Shown here in pieces: positions 11,029 through 35,399 of a stretch of 64,000 nucleotides of DNA. The notes below the pieces were generated by a model. The model was not told where the DNA came from. It saw nothing but the letters and a program-made list of their open reading frames with translations, and ran no database searches. The stretch is from Pagrus major. Its lineage: Eukaryota; Chordata; Actinopteri; Spariformes; Sparidae. Where the stretch lies: NCBI RefSeq assembly GCF_040436345.1, contig NC_133230.1, positions 24,500,197 to 24,564,196 of the forward strand, read 5' to 3'. Numbering within the stretch: position 1 is the stretch's first letter; the number at the start of each line of letters is the position of its first letter. Position numbers and translations under genes: made by a program.

Positions 11029-12902
11029 ATGAGTGATCGTAAGTCTTCTTGGTTCATCTTTATATATTTTCGAGAATGCTTTCTGTGCAGAAGTCACCTC
11101 TTATATTGATGTTTTTCTTCTTTCTTTCAATGGCTGCTATTTTAACACAGATACAAACAGTATATTTCAGACAGAAAATGTGTTATTTAAATTTGAAATA
11201 GTTTTGGCTCCAAAAGATAAAAACTTAATTATTATTTATTAAATGATTATTGAACCACAAGGACGCAACTGTGAGCTAATTTTCTTGTAAATAACCTGTT
11301 TTTCTTTGGACCCTCTAGTACCCAGGGGCCGTCTACTCAGTCATTAGACTGAATAGGTCTAAGCTGTGATTAGTCGGTACATCACATGTTCTGTTGATAC
11401 TCTGTGATCTAACTCCAAATTAATCCTAGACGAATCTTCTATTCCTGTTCTAGTCTGTATTATTTTTATATTTTAGGCGTAGTTATGGTAAAGCAACACG
11501 CATGTTAATATCTGCTTGTTCATGGCATTATTGTGCACCTGACACCGGAATGTTTTCCTGTTTATGGGTTTCATTTTCTTTTTTTTTTAAACTTCTTTTA
11601 ATTTCCTTTCGTCAAATCCAATCGAACAATGCAGTCATTGTGTTTTTTCAACTTTTGCATGAATGTCTTCATTGTCCATATTTAGTTCCCACCATTCACA
11701 GGGGAAAAAACTTGAAAATATACTGTAAATGAATAATGACATGCATGCAGAAACAGGCGAAAACAAAAAAAAAGTACATAATGATGGAGAAGAAAGAAGA
11801 TTAAAATAATCTAATAAATAAAAATAGGACATGAGGTGTTTATATTTAAATGTGGAGGAAAACAATCTATCAATTACAAGTTTCAAGTTTCTTTTAAAAT
11901 GGCTTGTGATTTCTTATATTCTTATTGAACTGTTGCTCAGAGTTGTCTTTGTCTCAATGCTTTCTATACAAAACAATATCTAATTGTGCAGAGGACTTCC
12001 TACAGCCTAAAAGCGTGCATGACCATTAAAAAAAATAGAATAATCCTTTCACCCATCTTCCTGTGCTCAATCATATTTTTTGGCAGGCGATCCCAAACAT
12101 TTCAAGGGTGCAGTATATAATTATTACCTTAGTCTGAGAACATTTGATTTTGTGTATTAGTGGTAACGCCCAACCAGGTGAGCAGCATTTCACAGCTGTT
12201 GTGTTCACTGTTGCTGCTGACATGAACACCAACAACAGTTGGCTTAACAATGATTATGGGGAGAAAATTAGCTTTCGTGTAGCTTGTGGAGGCATTTTAT
12301 GATTTTTGTAGGTCGGGGGCAATTTCCATATTTTATGTTAATCTGCACATTTCTGACTTTGTTTTTTTTCTTTTCTCTTCCCATCACAGGAGAAGAAGAG
12401 GTGAGTCATTCTGTGTCCTTACTGTGCTTTAGACCTGTGACCAACAGCAAATGTGTACTAATGAAGCTGTTTCCCTTTCTTAGCCACTATCTGGCTCCTC
12501 AGGAGAGGAGGGCTCAGGAGAGGAGGGGGGCCAAGGCAAAGTAAGACACTTTTCATGTTCCTTAGGAGTGCTTCATACTGTTTTGCCTCACCAGCTGATT
12601 CAGTGATTTTGTCGTGCTCATGTGTTAATTTCCTATTATCTTTTACAGGGGAAGAAGAAAGCAAAGGTAGGAGAATTACTACCTTTATGAAATAAAACTA
12701 TGCAGCTAATTATCTCTGTGTTTTAAGAACATCTGTCAATCTTTGTTCTGATGGTTGTTTACAGGGAGAAAGAGGAGGAAGAGGAGGAGGAGGAGGAGGA
12801 GGAGGTGGAGATCGTGGAGGTCGTGGAGGTCGTGGAGGCGGTAATGGAGATCGTGGTGGTCAAGGAAATCGTGGAGGAGGGGGTGGGCGTGGAGGCCGCT
12901 GA
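11029..12902 (+). CDS. Small glycine-rich RGG protein, spliced, unrecognised
   Basis: I assemble five coding exons: 11029-11038 (in exon 10993-11038), 12390-12400 (an 11-nt micro-exon), 12484-12540, 12649-12666 and 12765-12902 (stop TGA). All have AG acceptors; donors are GTAAGT, GTGAGT, GTAAGA and GTAGGA. A non-coding exon probably ends at 10902. The phases fit exactly and give a 77-residue protein. It starts MSDREEEPLSGSSGEEGSG, continues through a lysine-rich GKGKKKAK, then a long Gly/Arg tail with a run of nine Gly and repeated DRGGRGGRGG, ending GGRGGR. RGG/GAR tails typically bind RNA and are arginine-methylated; that role is inferred from composition only. An AATAAA-type ATTAAA follows at 12966. 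No signal peptide or membrane segment is present. I do not recognise an ortholog; its place next to ccdc9b recalls mammalian PHGR1, another tiny Gly-rich protein. Confidence 0.7.
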
Positions 12903-12965
12903 GGTCATGGTTGTGACTGAACCACCATTCTTTGATAATGTTTGTAAAGAATGACATACATCTCT

Positions 12966-12971
12966 ATTAAA
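12966..12971 (+). terminator. Poly(A) signal of the RGG-rich gene
   Basis: ATTAAA 64 nt after the TGA at 12900-12902, giving a very short 3' UTR that suits a compact mRNA. Confidence 0.5.
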
Positions 12972-13090
12972 TCAATCCAGAAAAACAAAAAAGACTGGTT
13001 TATTGTTTATACACATAAATATAACTTCAGTGTCAGACTCCACGTTTAACACATGTATCCAAAATAGATTAACTTTTACAGCTCTGTGTA

Positions 13091-13803
13091 TTAAAGGACC
13101 AATCTGTAAGCCAGTTGATTGTTGAGTGTCATTCCCATCTTCATATGGCAAACAAACATTTTGAGAACCTCTGCATAGGATGAACAGTTAAGCCGGTGAA
13201 ATAAAAGCAAAAAGGTAAAAAAAAAAAAAAGAAAGAAAGAAAGAAAGACAGAAAAAAAAACAATAATCAAAATGAAAAAAAAAAACATTTTGTTTGTAAG
13301 TTTAACACTCACTGAACCACTATCTCTCGCCACAATGGATGGATAATGTATCAGAGCAGGCTGTACAAGAGCTACAGGTTATTATGGTGAATAAAATGAA
13401 TCAGTCAAAATACACATACAGTACTACATCTAACCTGCAATAGGGGTAAATATGGTCCTGAGGGTGGTGCTGTTTGGGAGCCTGAATGTGTTTAAACTTC
13501 ATCTTCCTGTTTGTTTACAACACTTTTTTGGGCGTGAGTGTGCTCAGTAAATGTCATGACCATCTGCCCATCAGACTTTGGAAACATTTAGGAGATCCAG
13601 AGCAGAATATCTTCACAGCTTCTGACCAGATTGACATGAAAATTTAGTCAAAGCCTGATAAACAACTGAGGGTCCTGAAGTTGGTTTAATGTGTTCCTGT
13701 TCACAGGAAACAAAATTGGCACCAGCATGCCAAAAGATCACTAATTAACACGTATTATGTTGTGTGTTTGATCTGAAATTTAAAAAAGCATATGTCCTTT
13801 TAA
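13091..13803. repeat. Possible TTAA-flanked MITE
   Basis: TTAAAGGACCAATCTGTAAG at 13091 and the reverse complement of the end at 13803 (TTAAAAGGACATATG) resemble terminal repeats of a common fish MITE. The TIR match is short and imperfect. An A-rich GAAA tract lies inside at 13217-13260. Confidence 0.35.
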
Positions 13804-15445
13804 GACCATTCTTTTGTGCTTTTATGTGACATCTTCAAAAAAGCACTTGTCTTTAATCCAATTCAAAACATTAACATAACTCTCAAGTTTTTAATTAGAC
13901 TAATCCACAAACTTAACAACTTTCTCTCCATAATGAGCTGTTGAGTGCCACACGTAGTGATCCACATAGGTATCCAGCACCTCATCTTTAAACTGTTTCA
14001 GTGCAGTTACTGGTGCAACCTGAACCTCAGAGAATTCTCCATGACAGCAACATCATCTGTGTCAGTGCCTGCTGGCATTTTTCTGCAGCAGCATAGTGGT
14101 GAACTGTCAATGAGTCACTGTTGAATGTTGCTGATCTCGTCCCAAACCACTGGATGCTTTGGTGCACTTCTGTTTTTAGATGACATTGTTGTTTTTGTAA
14201 ATCAAACAGTGTTCAGGTCAACAGAGTCTCTGGTGTGTCTGTAGAAACATGATATTCACCTTCCTTGTGGCTGCTTTGCACGCTAGATTTGGTTTGTTTT
14301 ACTTCAATTTTCATTTATATATTATATATTCTATATTCTATATTACATGTGTAGTTTGAGCCAATGTGGCTGCATACCACAAAGCGCCTCTTACCTTTTT
14401 GTGTTTGATTTTCCCAGTAAAAGTCAGCTTTTGTTGATATTAGTTCCCCCCAAATTTAAAAATACATAATTAATGTTCTCTGTGCAGTTTGTCACACTGA
14501 TACGCCATCTGTTATTGTTTCACAGCAGACAGTGCGTGCATCACTGAGTCACTCTCCTTCAGTCAAAATGCTGATTAGACCCAACTCAACCCTGCTGTCT
14601 GATTTATCCATTGATAAATATTTATGCCAGCACACACAATATCTTCATATCCAATAAAATGTTCCCAAAACGTGACTGTCCAGTGGAGCCTGAGGGTATT
14701 TTCAATAACACACACGACTACATTACATTCGCTCGAGGTGTGAGTGGAAAAAAAATGCAAGTTATACATTTTGACTGTTTGTATCCATTCATATTTTACA
14801 GCTGAACACAAAATGTATGTATGCAAAATTACTCGTTATCTGCTGACTGTTTCCATAGTGATACAATGACTGACAAGTTGCACAATGCAAGAAATTGCCA
14901 CTTACACACACAGCAAAAAGATAGGATTTTGAACCAAATAATATGATTGATTGGTGATATTTAGCTGCAAAACATTATCACGAGCAGTCCTCGCTCAATG
15001 TCTGGAGACCCACGATGTAAAATAACCACTCAATATGCAATATAATATTAAATGCTACTTATTCTAGAGATTCAAGATCTATTCATCACATACTTCATAT
15101 CTTTGTGCAGTGAAAAGTGGGGATGCTCAATATGGGTGGCTCTCAAAGTTTGGTCCAGGAGTCCTTAAGAGTGTTCCAGGGCAGCCCCAGCAAAAAGGGG
15201 AATAATTTGTTTATTCACTATAATTCCATCCATGATTAACTCTATTTCAGATTTGTAGACACTGAGACTAGAAACTATATAATAAAAACCTTGAACACAT
15301 CAGAGTCCAGAAACTCAAGCTATAAACATGATCGTCTGAGGCAATAAGAAATCTAAAGCTGACGAATAGAAAAATACGACAGTGGTGGAATAATGACACA
15401 GAAAAGAACAGGCTGCTAAAGTATGTGGCTTTCCATCAAGGACAC
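13804..15445. other. Intergenic region, nothing coding seen
   Basis: AT-rich sequence between the convergent RGG-rich gene and mthfd1. No exon or RNA gene is recognised. Confidence 0.5.
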
Positions 15446-15451
15446 TTTATT
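15446..15451 (-). terminator. mthfd1: Poly(A) signal of mthfd1
   Basis: AATAAA on the minus strand, about 700 nt beyond the stop codon at 16151. It is the first canonical hexamer downstream of the stop. A variant ATTAAA lies nearer, at about 15655. Confidence 0.5.
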
Positions 15452-16150
15452 TGATGTTTTCTGACAGAAAAGTGGATTTACAGCATCAGGACAGTTGAGT
15501 TTCACAGCAGTGGCAATAGCGGCAGCAATGTTAGACAGTTTTAGAAACATTCAGACAGGACAGGCAATTCAGGAAGTTTGACAGACGAGATTGCTCAAAA
15601 TTATAAAAATTATAAAACATTTTGTAAGGAAGCATTATTTTCATGGTCTTTTTTTTAATAATACAATCATCCAAAGACACAAAATTCAGTGGATTGTTTC
15701 CTGGAGAAGACGCTCCTAGTGTAGTGCACACAAACTATACATAAGACTTTAGATATGCCACTTAACAGTCGACTTATTATTGCCGTTGGGGGCTCTAGAT
15801 GTGGAAAAACAAGCTAGGCTTGTTTATGTGCAGTAATGTAACTTAAGGACACATTCTCAGGGGGGACATACTGTTCTGTGATCAATTAAGTTTCTTGATT
15901 TACCCAACAGCAGCCTTCTGGACAAAGCAAATCAATTATTTACAGAAGTCAGTGTATGAGTGGAAAACAATAAACAAAAACAGTTATTAGTCCATCACTT
16001 TTCATTAAGGCTCAGTGGGGGGTGCTAGGCCACATCTGTAAAAAACAAGAAGGGCAAGATATTAACAGTCATACTGCCTAGTCTAGTATAAGTTTGTTAT
16101 CTGTCTGTCCTAACTACCTTCCTCACCATCATACAGTGCAGAGCGCTGCT

Positions 16151-27081
<10,931 letters not shown>

Positions 27082-27685
27082 CTTTCGGTGCTGAAAGTGT
27101 TGTAGAGGTGCTGTTATCTCCTGCAGACTCGCTGCCTGACAAGAAGAGCAGCGTGGTGAGTCGTACCAAAAACTTAAGTTTAGTGAAAAGGCGGCCGAGT
27201 CAAAGGTGGTAACGCAGGCTCCCTTCACAAACCCACAGCTACCGCTGAAAATCTGCGTATTAACTTTCAGGAATAGCGTCGGACGTAGGACGTAGCCTCG
27301 CGAGTGGCCAAGACGGCGGGAAAGGGAGGGGCTACTTACATACTGTCAACTCTGTTAGCCAATCACATACTTAATATAACACGCTAGTTTAACCTCTAAA
27401 CCAATAGCATTCCCAAATCTGCTACACCCCCCACGAGTGGGCGGGACTTCAGAAGACGTTAGCGACGCTGAGCATCAGCAGAGGGCAGCACTGTGTTTAC
27501 ACACCGCTGAGGGGGGAAAAAAGACAACAGTAGTGTTTTTAAGGGGACAACTTGACGTTTTATCGAGCTTGTCCTCATGCTTGCAAAGTGTCACCATTCT
27601 AATATTCATTAGAAGCTGCAGAAAATACAATACTTACATATCTGGCTTTAAATCCGGTGTACGACATGAAGAAATACAGAGAGCA
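27082..27685. promoter_or_regulatory. Shared divergent promoter of mthfd1 and the C14orf28 homolog
   Basis: The two start codons are 604 bp apart on opposite strands. The interval is TATA-less and carries a GGCGGGAAA E2F-type site (27315-27323), CCAAT boxes (27359-27363 and 27401-27405) and a GTGGGCGGGAC Sp/GC box (27437-27447). An E2F element suits a nucleotide-synthesis gene that rises at S phase. Which sites serve which gene is inference. Confidence 0.6.
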
Positions 27686-29664
<1,979 letters not shown>

Positions 29665-30015
29665 ACTCAAAGCATTTGTCCATCCCTCTTACAATTCTTT
29701 TGTTACAGCAATACCTTTTAATTATGTTTTATGATTTGATTTTTTAAAAAATTATTCTTGTCAGCTGTTGCTTCTTACGTTCCACCTGAACACTTGCAGA
29801 AATCTTACTGTGCCAAAAAGAAATAACTTCTTTTTGGGAATGCTTGGAATCCAAGAATGTATTGGACTATAATAGTTCTGGGTTGATATGCGTAAATCAA
29901 GCACATCTTTGGCATATACAGTTGTGTACCTGATAAGCAGCCTTGTACAAGAGATGATCTATCACATTCCCATCAAAGTGTACAATTTTGGTGTTAAATT
30001 TTGTTTACATTTATG

Positions 30016-30301
30016 GTAAATGGTAAATGGTAAATGGTCTTGCATTTCTATAGCGCTTTTCCAGTCTACTGACAGCTCAAAGCGCTTTACAATACTTGGC
30101 ACATTCACCCATTCACACACACATTCATACACTGATGGCGGAGGCTACCATGCAAGGCACCAACTGCTCATCAGGAGCAATTTGGGGTTCAGTATCTTGC
30201 TCAAGGACACTTCGACATGTAGCTGAGGGGAGCCGGGATTCGAACCAGTGACCTTCCGATTACTAGACGACCCACTCTACCTCCTGAGCTACAGCCGCCC
30301 C
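30016..30301 (-). mobile_element. tRNA-derived SINE in the C14orf28 3' UTR
   Basis: Read on the minus strand it begins GGGGCGGCTGTAGCTCAGG. It has a pol III A box (TAGCTCAGGAGG) and B box (GGTTCGAATCC) about 55 nt apart, a unique body, the GTAAAGCGCTTTGAG motif shared with L2-type LINE tails, and a 3' tail of ATTTACC units. It lies between the C14orf28 stop and its AATAAA, so it is transcribed antisense in that mRNA. Confidence 0.8.
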
Positions 30302-30321
30302 TATATTATACCTTTTCCTAC

Positions 30322-30327
30322 AATAAA
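30322..30327 (+). terminator. C14orf28: Poly(A) signal of the C14orf28 homolog
   Basis: First AATAAA downstream of the stop at 29664, giving a 3' UTR of about 0.66 kb that contains the antisense SINE. Confidence 0.5.
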
Positions 30328-30479
30328 AAAGGGTGCTTTTTCTATTTACACTTTGGTCTGAGGCGCAACTTAACGAGGCCAAGGTCCATGTCAGGTTAAT
30401 ATGTTCTTGAAGATGTTTAAATTGCAGGATAGCATCTAATACGATGAGTAGATGTTAAAATACAAAGGTTGAGGGCAGT

Positions 30480-31190
30480 CTGAAATGGGGCTGGGTGATA
30501 TGCACGATATATATATCTCAGTATTTTGAAATCTAAGCAAAAGCACTTCATAAATGCTAGGACTGGGCGTCAAAATCAAATATCACAATATTTTGGATGC
30601 AATTTCAAATATCTTTGGGATGACTATTAGTACTTTAAAGGTGCAGTATGTAAGAATATTAGTTTAAAACATTCAAGAATTAACCAAAAATTTCAACAGA
30701 ATGTGAAGACATAACTGTTTTGACGTTACAGTAAAGATGTGTATGTATTGTGTTGCAGAGATATCAACTGAAGTAGCATGCTAACCAGTTAGCCCTGTGC
30801 CTGAAAACCTCAGTCCAAAGCTGCTGTCAGGCAGTGTAAACACCAACACTCCCCCGGTAGTCCAGCTAACTGCGCTGCTAACTGAGCTAACTAGCTAACA
30901 GAGACTACAGTCGTGGAACAAAATACAGCTAGGGGCAGTTAGCAGTTACTTTGGCTGTATGAGTTCAACAGATAGCCAGTCCTTACATATTGCTCCTTTA
31001 ACAAAATGAGATTTTTGATAAATAATCATCAGTAATGGGGATATAATGATCAAGTGGGTAAAGGCAATTATTAGAACAAGTAGAACAATCTTATAAGTTC
31101 AGAAAACTACGACATCCCAGGCAAGACAACACTTATGTCATATCACAATATAACAATATAATATTGGTATATTGCCATGCCCTAGTCTGA
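30480..31190. mobile_element. Older repeat carrying a nested TTAA-type MITE
   Basis: TTAAAGGTGCAGTATGTAAG at 30635 pairs with the reverse complement of CCTTACATATTGCTCCTTTAA ending at 31001, so a 367-bp MITE is bounded by TTAA. The flanks (GACTGGGCGTCAAAATCAAAT on the left, TATTGCCATGCCCTAG on the right) look like halves of one older interrupted repeat. Confidence 0.65.
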
Positions 31191-32576
31191 AATGTCTCTT
31201 ATCTGACATTACAGGCTTAAATATGACCTGTTTAGCTTCCAGAGCACAAAGCATTTTAATTAAGTTCAAGCATTAGCTCAGCACACTGCAGTCGCCAACA
31301 CAGGGAATATGTATTTGCATGTTGTTGTTTTTTATAACCTCAGTGCCTCTGCAAAGGAAGTTTATGAAAGGGAATCCTGTCAAGTGTAAATCCTTCATCA
31401 TGATGAATTTTTAATTGCTGTTTTTCTACACTGAGACTGACTTTAAATGCAAATACAAATATTTTGGAGTACACTGGTGTTGTTATTTTGTCACACTTGT
31501 GCATTGCATGGATGGGTACAATGGGAGCCACATAAAAGCAGACAGTACCTTTTAAGGCAGGCATTTATTTTAAACCGGGTACAACTGCACCACACAAACT
31601 GACTAAAATGTATGTAAAATGTCTTCAATCAAAACATGAGCAAATGTGAAAAGCTACTGTTTCTACACCTAAGGTTATCTTGTACTTCCAGTATTAATCC
31701 ACAGGATATAAAATTCAAGATCATCACCTTACTCCAGACACACAATGGGGGAAATGTAAAAGAAGCAGAGTGGTCATTTGGCTAACATTGACATCAGTTT
31801 CAAAGGATTTTTTTTTCTTTCAGACACAAACATCAGAGTGGCAGTCCATTGCAGACCAGGTGTTAGTCATCCATCTGCTTTCTTTGAACAAGCACTTTGG
31901 TGAAAGTGGTGGCAAAAACATGACATTGGTTAGGCCATAATAAAAACGCGTACAAACTCAATGTTAACATCCCTTCTTTTTGCAGATTCACGTTTGCAGA
32001 TTTTCATCGGCTTCTCTTCCGAAACTCAATAAAGTAGTAGTTAGTGTACACCACAAAATTCTCATGACATTGTACAGAACAGCTAGATGAATCATGGCAG
32101 CAGCACATAATTACGCCTGCGTGATTTGTGCTGTGGCTGTGAAGTGACTAACAAAAACCAGTACAAGAGACAATCAGGTTACACAACATAAACAATGCAA
32201 ATAATAATAATCATAAATACAAAAATAAGTCATTCACATCTTTCTAAAATAAAATGACATGTTTGCAGAAATACATTTGGGTTGCTTATGTGTTCAAAAT
32301 AAAACAGAAATCAAGAGGAAAGTACTTCATATGGTGATGCAAACAATCCGCAACAGACTAAATGTCTCACCAGTGACAGCCTGACACATTTGCAAGGCAA
32401 ATGTCATTAAAGTTCTGTCTGTAGTAATGGTTTCTGTATTTATTTTAACAGCTTTAGAGTACAAGGGTGAAGAGGAAGGTGTCCCGTCTAGGGTAAACAA
32501 GACTTTGTGGTGAAATTTGTGGTGTTGATTTTTTTTTCTTTTTTGAAAAGGTGTATGTATCGAATTTGGCCATTAA
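31191..32576. other. Intergenic or distal klhl28 3' UTR, nothing coding seen
   Basis: AT-rich, with no exon recognised. Minus-strand AATAAA hexamers occur (for example 31564-31569), so a long klhl28 3' UTR could reach here, but this cannot be shown. Confidence 0.4.
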
Positions 32577-33039
32577 TTAAAGGGTAACTCCACCAATTCT
32601 ACACATTCAAGTGTATTTAGGTCTGGAGGAGTACTACTGCACATTTGAAAAAAAAGATGTATAAAGCATTTTATTGCTCTAGAGGAAGCTGCATTTAATT
32701 TCATAAATTGCATCCAGTGATGTCATTCATTGGCTGAGTTGCATTATGGGTAATGTAGGCGACATGTTTTGAAAGTATTCTAAGACACTAACATCGAAAT
32801 AAAAAAAGCAGAACCAGAGATACCACCTTTTTTATTCCACACATTCTTCTTCCCTTTCAAAACCTGGCACCTACATTACCCACAATGCTACTTAGCCACT
32901 GAGTGACATCACTGTAGGTAATTTATTAGATGACATGCAGCTTCCTCTGGAGCCACTAAAGGCTTTCTACTACCATTTTCACATGTAGTGGTACTCCCCA
33001 AGAACTGTAAACACACAAATTGATGGAGTTACCCTTTAA
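32577..33039. mobile_element. 463-bp fold-back MITE with TTAA ends
   Basis: The ends read TTAAAGGGTAACTCCACCAA (left) and, in reverse complement, TTAAAGGGTAACTCCATCAA (right). The inverted pairing continues inward through the GGAGTACTAC/GTAGTGGTACTCC, GAGGAAGCTGCAT/ATGCAGCTTCCTC and ATGGGTAATGTAG/CTACATTACCCA blocks, so most of the element can fold on itself. No coding capacity. Confidence 0.85.
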
Positions 33040-35399
33040 CAAACTGTGAGCAATCCATCTGTATCTCCCTGAATTAACAAAAACCTTGTAAAAAAACAAA
33101 GCAAAAAAAAAAAAATCAAAACAACAAAATGACAACACAAGATGTCTGGCAGGATGAAGTGAACTCAATGGTACAATTTGGATGTTTCATTAGACGTCCA
33201 CATTACCAGCCAACAGTGTGAATCAATAGACATGCCATGTGGGGTTCTGTTACAGCAATATGAGATGCCTTGGCTTTTTAAAAGAGACAAACACAAAACA
33301 AACTCATCCACAGAGAGAACAGAAGTGTTATTGCATTATCTAAATGCCATTTTCCTAAATTAAAACGTATGTACAATTACAATATGTATCAAAGAGTTTG
33401 GTAAGTGCAATGCAGAGCTTGGTTAAAGTTTCCACTTGTGTGCAAACGTCAGTGCACAAAGCAACTCAAACTAGACTTGAACATTAACAGTGACTCAACA
33501 AGACACAACATGCCTAGCCATTCTCTGTCTAGTGCCCCCTCCATTGCTGTGCATTGCCTGACCTGTCCCTTAGCCTAGCCTAGAGTGACACCCTCAGTCA
33601 GCCTGGGGTCAGCACTCTGGTCTCTCTCCCAGGACACAGGACTGGTGACAGTGGCAACATGGCCTGAGTTGGCTGGCACAGCCCTTGGTGCTTTATCAAC
33701 CATCTCCATATGACAGAATGGAAGAATGTAATGCTAATACATTAGCAACAAGAAGGAGAGGAGAAAAGAAAAGTAATGTTTTGGCACTTCAGATGAAGCA
33801 GTGAACGGATTACTTCAAACCTGAGCTTGCAAGCAAGACCATGGCCTCATGAGCCTCACATGTTTGGTGGCGAGTTGGTGAGAGCAGGTGTCAGACCCAA
33901 TCACAGGCAGAAAAGTCTTGTTCATAGCTAAGAGAGTGACATTGTACTGGGAACAGGCATAGAGACGATAATGAAGCATGCTCATATCCTGCAACGGGGA
34001 CACTGTGAGGGAAGGGGAATGTTAACTAGGACGCATTTTATATTAAAAAAAAAAAAAAAAACGCAAAGCAAACATAGTGCTAATTTTCAGACAGGAGTTT
34101 GTGGTTGTCCGACCACAGGCTTCCCTTTCAGTAGGATTTTATTTTATTGCAAGGTAGGGCCATCAAATTTTGACGCATTTAAATGGACATTAATCACGAA
34201 CATAATAACAGTAATGTAGCAGAGGCTGAACAGAGGTTGACCTAATTGTGTGAGGCAACACAGACAAACAGCTGAATCCTGAATCCTAAATATAGCACCA
34301 GTTGGTATTATGTACAGACCAAAGGGTGAAAAGAGGGCAGAGGTCAATTTCAACTATTGTGAAGAGTAACAAGAAGTTCATGACCTGACCTTAGGAAGAT
34401 GGAACAGAAGCTAGAACATTATTGGGAATTTTAAATTGCTCCCAGGATGAAGCAGAGACTAGTGGCAAACACTCTCAGGAGAATTCGTCATTCACCTCTA
34501 CACTGACCCTTGGAATCAAACTACACACACATCCGCACGCACACTAGTGACCCAGTGCAGAAAAACATTTACAGGCAATGCACTAGAGGATATATTCATT
34601 ATTTATATATTTCATTTAGACTATTTACAGGAGAGAAAAAGGCAGCCCTTTTTGAGAAAATATAAAGATTCCAACTTTTCTCTTTTTTGTGAAGCACTGA
34701 TTTTGATGCAGAACTCCTGCGTTCGCTGAGCCCCGAGCTTCAGTTCTGCACGCAGACACGTAACAAAACAAAACAATCCTATCTGACATGCACGTATCCC
34801 TCGAGCATACACACAGACATACACACTACATGGCCGACAACCACATATTCATACAAATACACCAGCAGCCAACTGCGGTGTTCTACAAAATTTGAACACA
34901 TGGTTCCAGTTGCAGCGGGGAAATAAAAAAAAAACAAAAAGAAAGATTTTTAAGTGTTAAACACAATTAATGGCATGAAGGAAACAAAAAACAATGTCTG
35001 CAAACATAACAAAGAAGTTTGAAACAAAAGTGACAAGTTTTCTCCCACAATCCTCTGGGAAATGGCTCAGAGTCCTCATTGTGGTCCAGCAGCAGTAGAG
35101 CGGTCATCTCCTCGTGCCTGTGACAGCCGATCCAGTCCATTCATCTTCTTCGCTTTTCCGCACAACTTTGCAGCTCTTTCTCATCCCCGCAGCCATGCCC
35201 GTGTAGTCTCCCTCTAGCCAGCCAGCTAGCCCGCCACATCCATCCACCCAGCAGGCTCTCTCTCCTCTGGTGTTCACGCCGGTGTGCAGCGCTCCTCTGC
35301 ACCTGGAGGATGAATGTGGGGAAGGAGGAGGAGACAACGAAAAAGAAACGTCTTTGTGTCTAAGTTCTCTTATTGGGTCCTAGCTGGCTGGGCCAAGGG
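33040..35399 (-). other. klhl28: Probable klhl28 3' UTR and intergenic sequence
   Basis: Follows the klhl28 stop codon. The first canonical minus-strand poly(A) hexamers are two overlapping AATAAA copies at 34138-34148, implying a 3' UTR of about 1.25 kb. No other gene is recognised, and the short frames at 35104-35337 have no support. Confidence 0.4.

Noticed and set aside
12736-12957. Minus-strand frame with repeated DLHDLH residues
   Set aside because: It is the complement of the RGG-coding exon; the repeat arises from the GGTCGTGGA units, and no start, splice or homology supports it.
30230-30301. Possible tRNA gene on the minus strand
   Set aside because: A and B boxes are present but the body continues as a SINE with a LINE-like tail; no proper acceptor stem closes around the tRNA-like part.
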